Assembly (NCBI RefSeq): GCF_028748065.1
Contig: NZ_CP118166.1
Location: 3,408,650-3,472,649 of the forward strand
DNA from: Hyphococcus flavus
GTDB taxonomy: Bacteria; Pseudomonadota; Alphaproteobacteria; Caulobacterales; Parvularculaceae
Direction of reading: 5' to 3'
DNA: 64,000 nt
A program made the position numbers and the translations under genes. Of this stretch, positions 63,393 through 64,000 are shown in pieces. The notes beneath the pieces are model-generated. The model worked only from the letters and a program-made list of their open reading frames with translations. It did no database searches and had not been told where the DNA came from. Every line of letters starts with the position of its first letter. Position 1 is the stretch's first letter.

Positions 63393-63748
63393 GCAAAAAA
63401 CGGCTATGCACGGAATGCCAGACCACCCCGCTCGACCCGAATGATCCACGGCCGTTCTGTACGCCATGCCGCGATATGTTGCTGACTCAGACCCTTGACC
63501 CGAACAGCGCGATCACCACGGCCGCCCTACTCGAAACCGATGTGCAAGATGCAATCGCTGAAAGTCCCTTTGATGAAATGAAAGGACCGCCGATATGTGC
63601 GAACTTTGCGAAACCGAAATTGGCGCCGGATGGTGTTCGACATGCGCCGCCGAGGCGAATGAGCGCTCGAAAGAAGAAGACACGGAAGGACAGTCGAATT
63701 GCGACGTTTTTTCATGCTGATCGGCTCATTCCTCGGTCGAAAACTTGA
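63389..63748 (+). CDS. Zinc-finger-like small protein with read-on tail
   Basis: 119 aa from ATG 63389, behind CAAGGACCGGCAAC. The N-terminus carries two CxxC pairs (LCTECQT, FCTPCRD), a likely zinc finger. After about residue 66 the frame runs across the next gene's ribosome cassette and through its coding sequence, giving a Lys/Arg-rich tail unlike the head. A lost stop codon or one-base slip near 63580 is possible. Confidence 0.55.
   Translation: MSKKRLCTECQTTPLDPNDPRPFCTPCRDMLLTQTLDPNSAITTAALLETDVQDAIAESPFDEMKGPPICANFAKPKLAPDGVRHAPPRRMSARKKKTRKDSRIATFFHADRLIPRSKT
63595..63720 (+). CDS. 41-aa Cys-rich protein overlapping neighbours
   Basis: 41 codons from ATG 63595, behind AAAGGACCGCCGAT. 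MCELCETEIGAGWCSTCAAE has two CxxC pairs, like a mini zinc ribbon, followed by an acidic tail. It lies wholly inside the longer frame of the preceding gene. The conserved cassette argues it is translated. Confidence 0.5.
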   Translation: MCELCETEIGAGWCSTCAAEANERSKEEDTEGQSNCDVFSC

Positions 63749-63938
63749 TAGTTTCGAAGGCGGCGGCGATTGGGAGTTTAGCTATAATGTTTTCGACGAC
63801 CACCGAATGGGTGAATGCGCCGTGCTTTTCTTGGGGCCATGGATGGCCGAGTACGGGCCGAAAAAGGAACGACCGACATGCACAGAAAAGATCAAGAAGA
63901 CTGGTACAGGGGCGGCAGCTATTGGGCGGGCGCGTTAG
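63699..63938 (+). CDS. Small hypothetical protein (79 aa), TTG start
   Basis: 79 aa from TTG 63699, behind GAAGGACAGTCGAA. MRRFFMLIGSFLGRKLDSFE then EFSYNVFDDHRMGECAVLFL. An inner ATG (63714) is an alternative. Both ends overlap neighbouring genes. Unknown. Confidence 0.5.
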   Translation: MRRFFMLIGSFLGRKLDSFEGGGDWEFSYNVFDDHRMGECAVLFLGPWMAEYGPKKERPTCTEKIKKTGTGAAAIGRAR

Positions 63939-63976
63939 TCGGCTTCGTGGTTGCCACTATTATTTGGAATTTTTGA
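63878..63976 (+). CDS. 32-aa transmembrane micropeptide
   Basis: 32 codons from ATG 63878, behind AAAGGAACGACCGAC. A charged N-terminus (MHRKDQEDWYRGG) and then a membrane helix (WAGALVGFVVATIIWNF). Its TGA runs into the next GAGGACCGGCAAA cassette, supporting translation. Confidence 0.5.
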   Translation: MHRKDQEDWYRGGSYWAGALVGFVVATIIWNF

Positions 63977-63987
63977 GGACCGGCAAA

Positions 63988-64000
63988 ATGAATTGGAACC
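63988..64000 (+). CDS. Start of a further small gene (cut by window end)
   Basis: ATG at 63988 behind TGAGGACCGGCAAA; only M-N-W-N is visible. Called because the cassette matches those of all preceding genes. Confidence 0.4.

Overview
The window looks like a chromosomal segment of a motile alphaproteobacterium that ends in a mobile element. The evidence is direct: FlaF and FlbT (alphaproteobacterial flagellin regulators), a DUF1217 flagellar protein, a MotE-like protein, an F1-ATPase zeta-type inhibitor, a methionine synthase split into two ORFs, and a squalene-hopene cyclase. The beta-helix/diheme cytochrome pair (TIGR03805/TIGR03806 type, known from Hyphomonas, Caulobacter and Shewanella) fits a marine or aquatic Hyphomonas/Parvularcula-like organism. 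The genus is inference.

Layout. (1) 0-19.2 kb, housekeeping and secreted enzymes: a partial SDR, the F1 zeta subunit, purC, purS and purQ (interrupted by a serine hydrolase and a methyltransferase), a Tat-type amidase, a beta-helix lipoprotein with its diheme partner, an alpha/beta hydrolase, squalene-hopene cyclase, a persulfide-dioxygenase-like metallohydrolase, malonyl-CoA synthetase, GNAT, DUF885, YHS and M28 proteins. (2) 19.3-54.1 kb, an almost complete flagellar locus: switch (fliM, fliN, fliG), MS ring (fliF), export gate and ATPase (fliP, fliQ, fliR, flhA, flhB, fliI, fliH, fliJ-like), rod, hook and rings (flgB, flgC, fliE, flgF, flgG, flgE, flgD, flgI, flgH, flgA, flgJ, fliK, flgK, flgL), flagellin with flaF and flbT, and stator (motA, motB, motE-like, two FliL paralogues and a 770-aa periplasmic protein coupled to motA). 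It is broken at 26.2-27.9 kb by a small accessory patch, flanked by dispersed palindromes, that holds an unknown gene and a twice-frameshifted SEC-C gene. (3) 54.1-59.0 kb: a PrnB-family (heme dioxygenase superfamily) protein and split metH. (4) 59.0-64.0 kb: a compact phage- or ICE-like region.

The most striking part is the right end. The homocysteine-binding half of metH loses its first ~40 codons exactly where the 3' half of a CAT-anticodon tRNA begins, which marks an element boundary. Beyond it lie two divergent operons of tiny, often overlapping genes around a small serine recombinase. Nearly every gene is preceded by the same GAGGCCGG or AGGACCG ribosome-binding cassette. One HTH gene is present as three perfect 303-bp tandem copies whose ends fall on a 6-bp stretch of that cassette (GGCCTC). 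This suggests that the repeated translation-initiation motif also serves as a recombination point for gene amplification.
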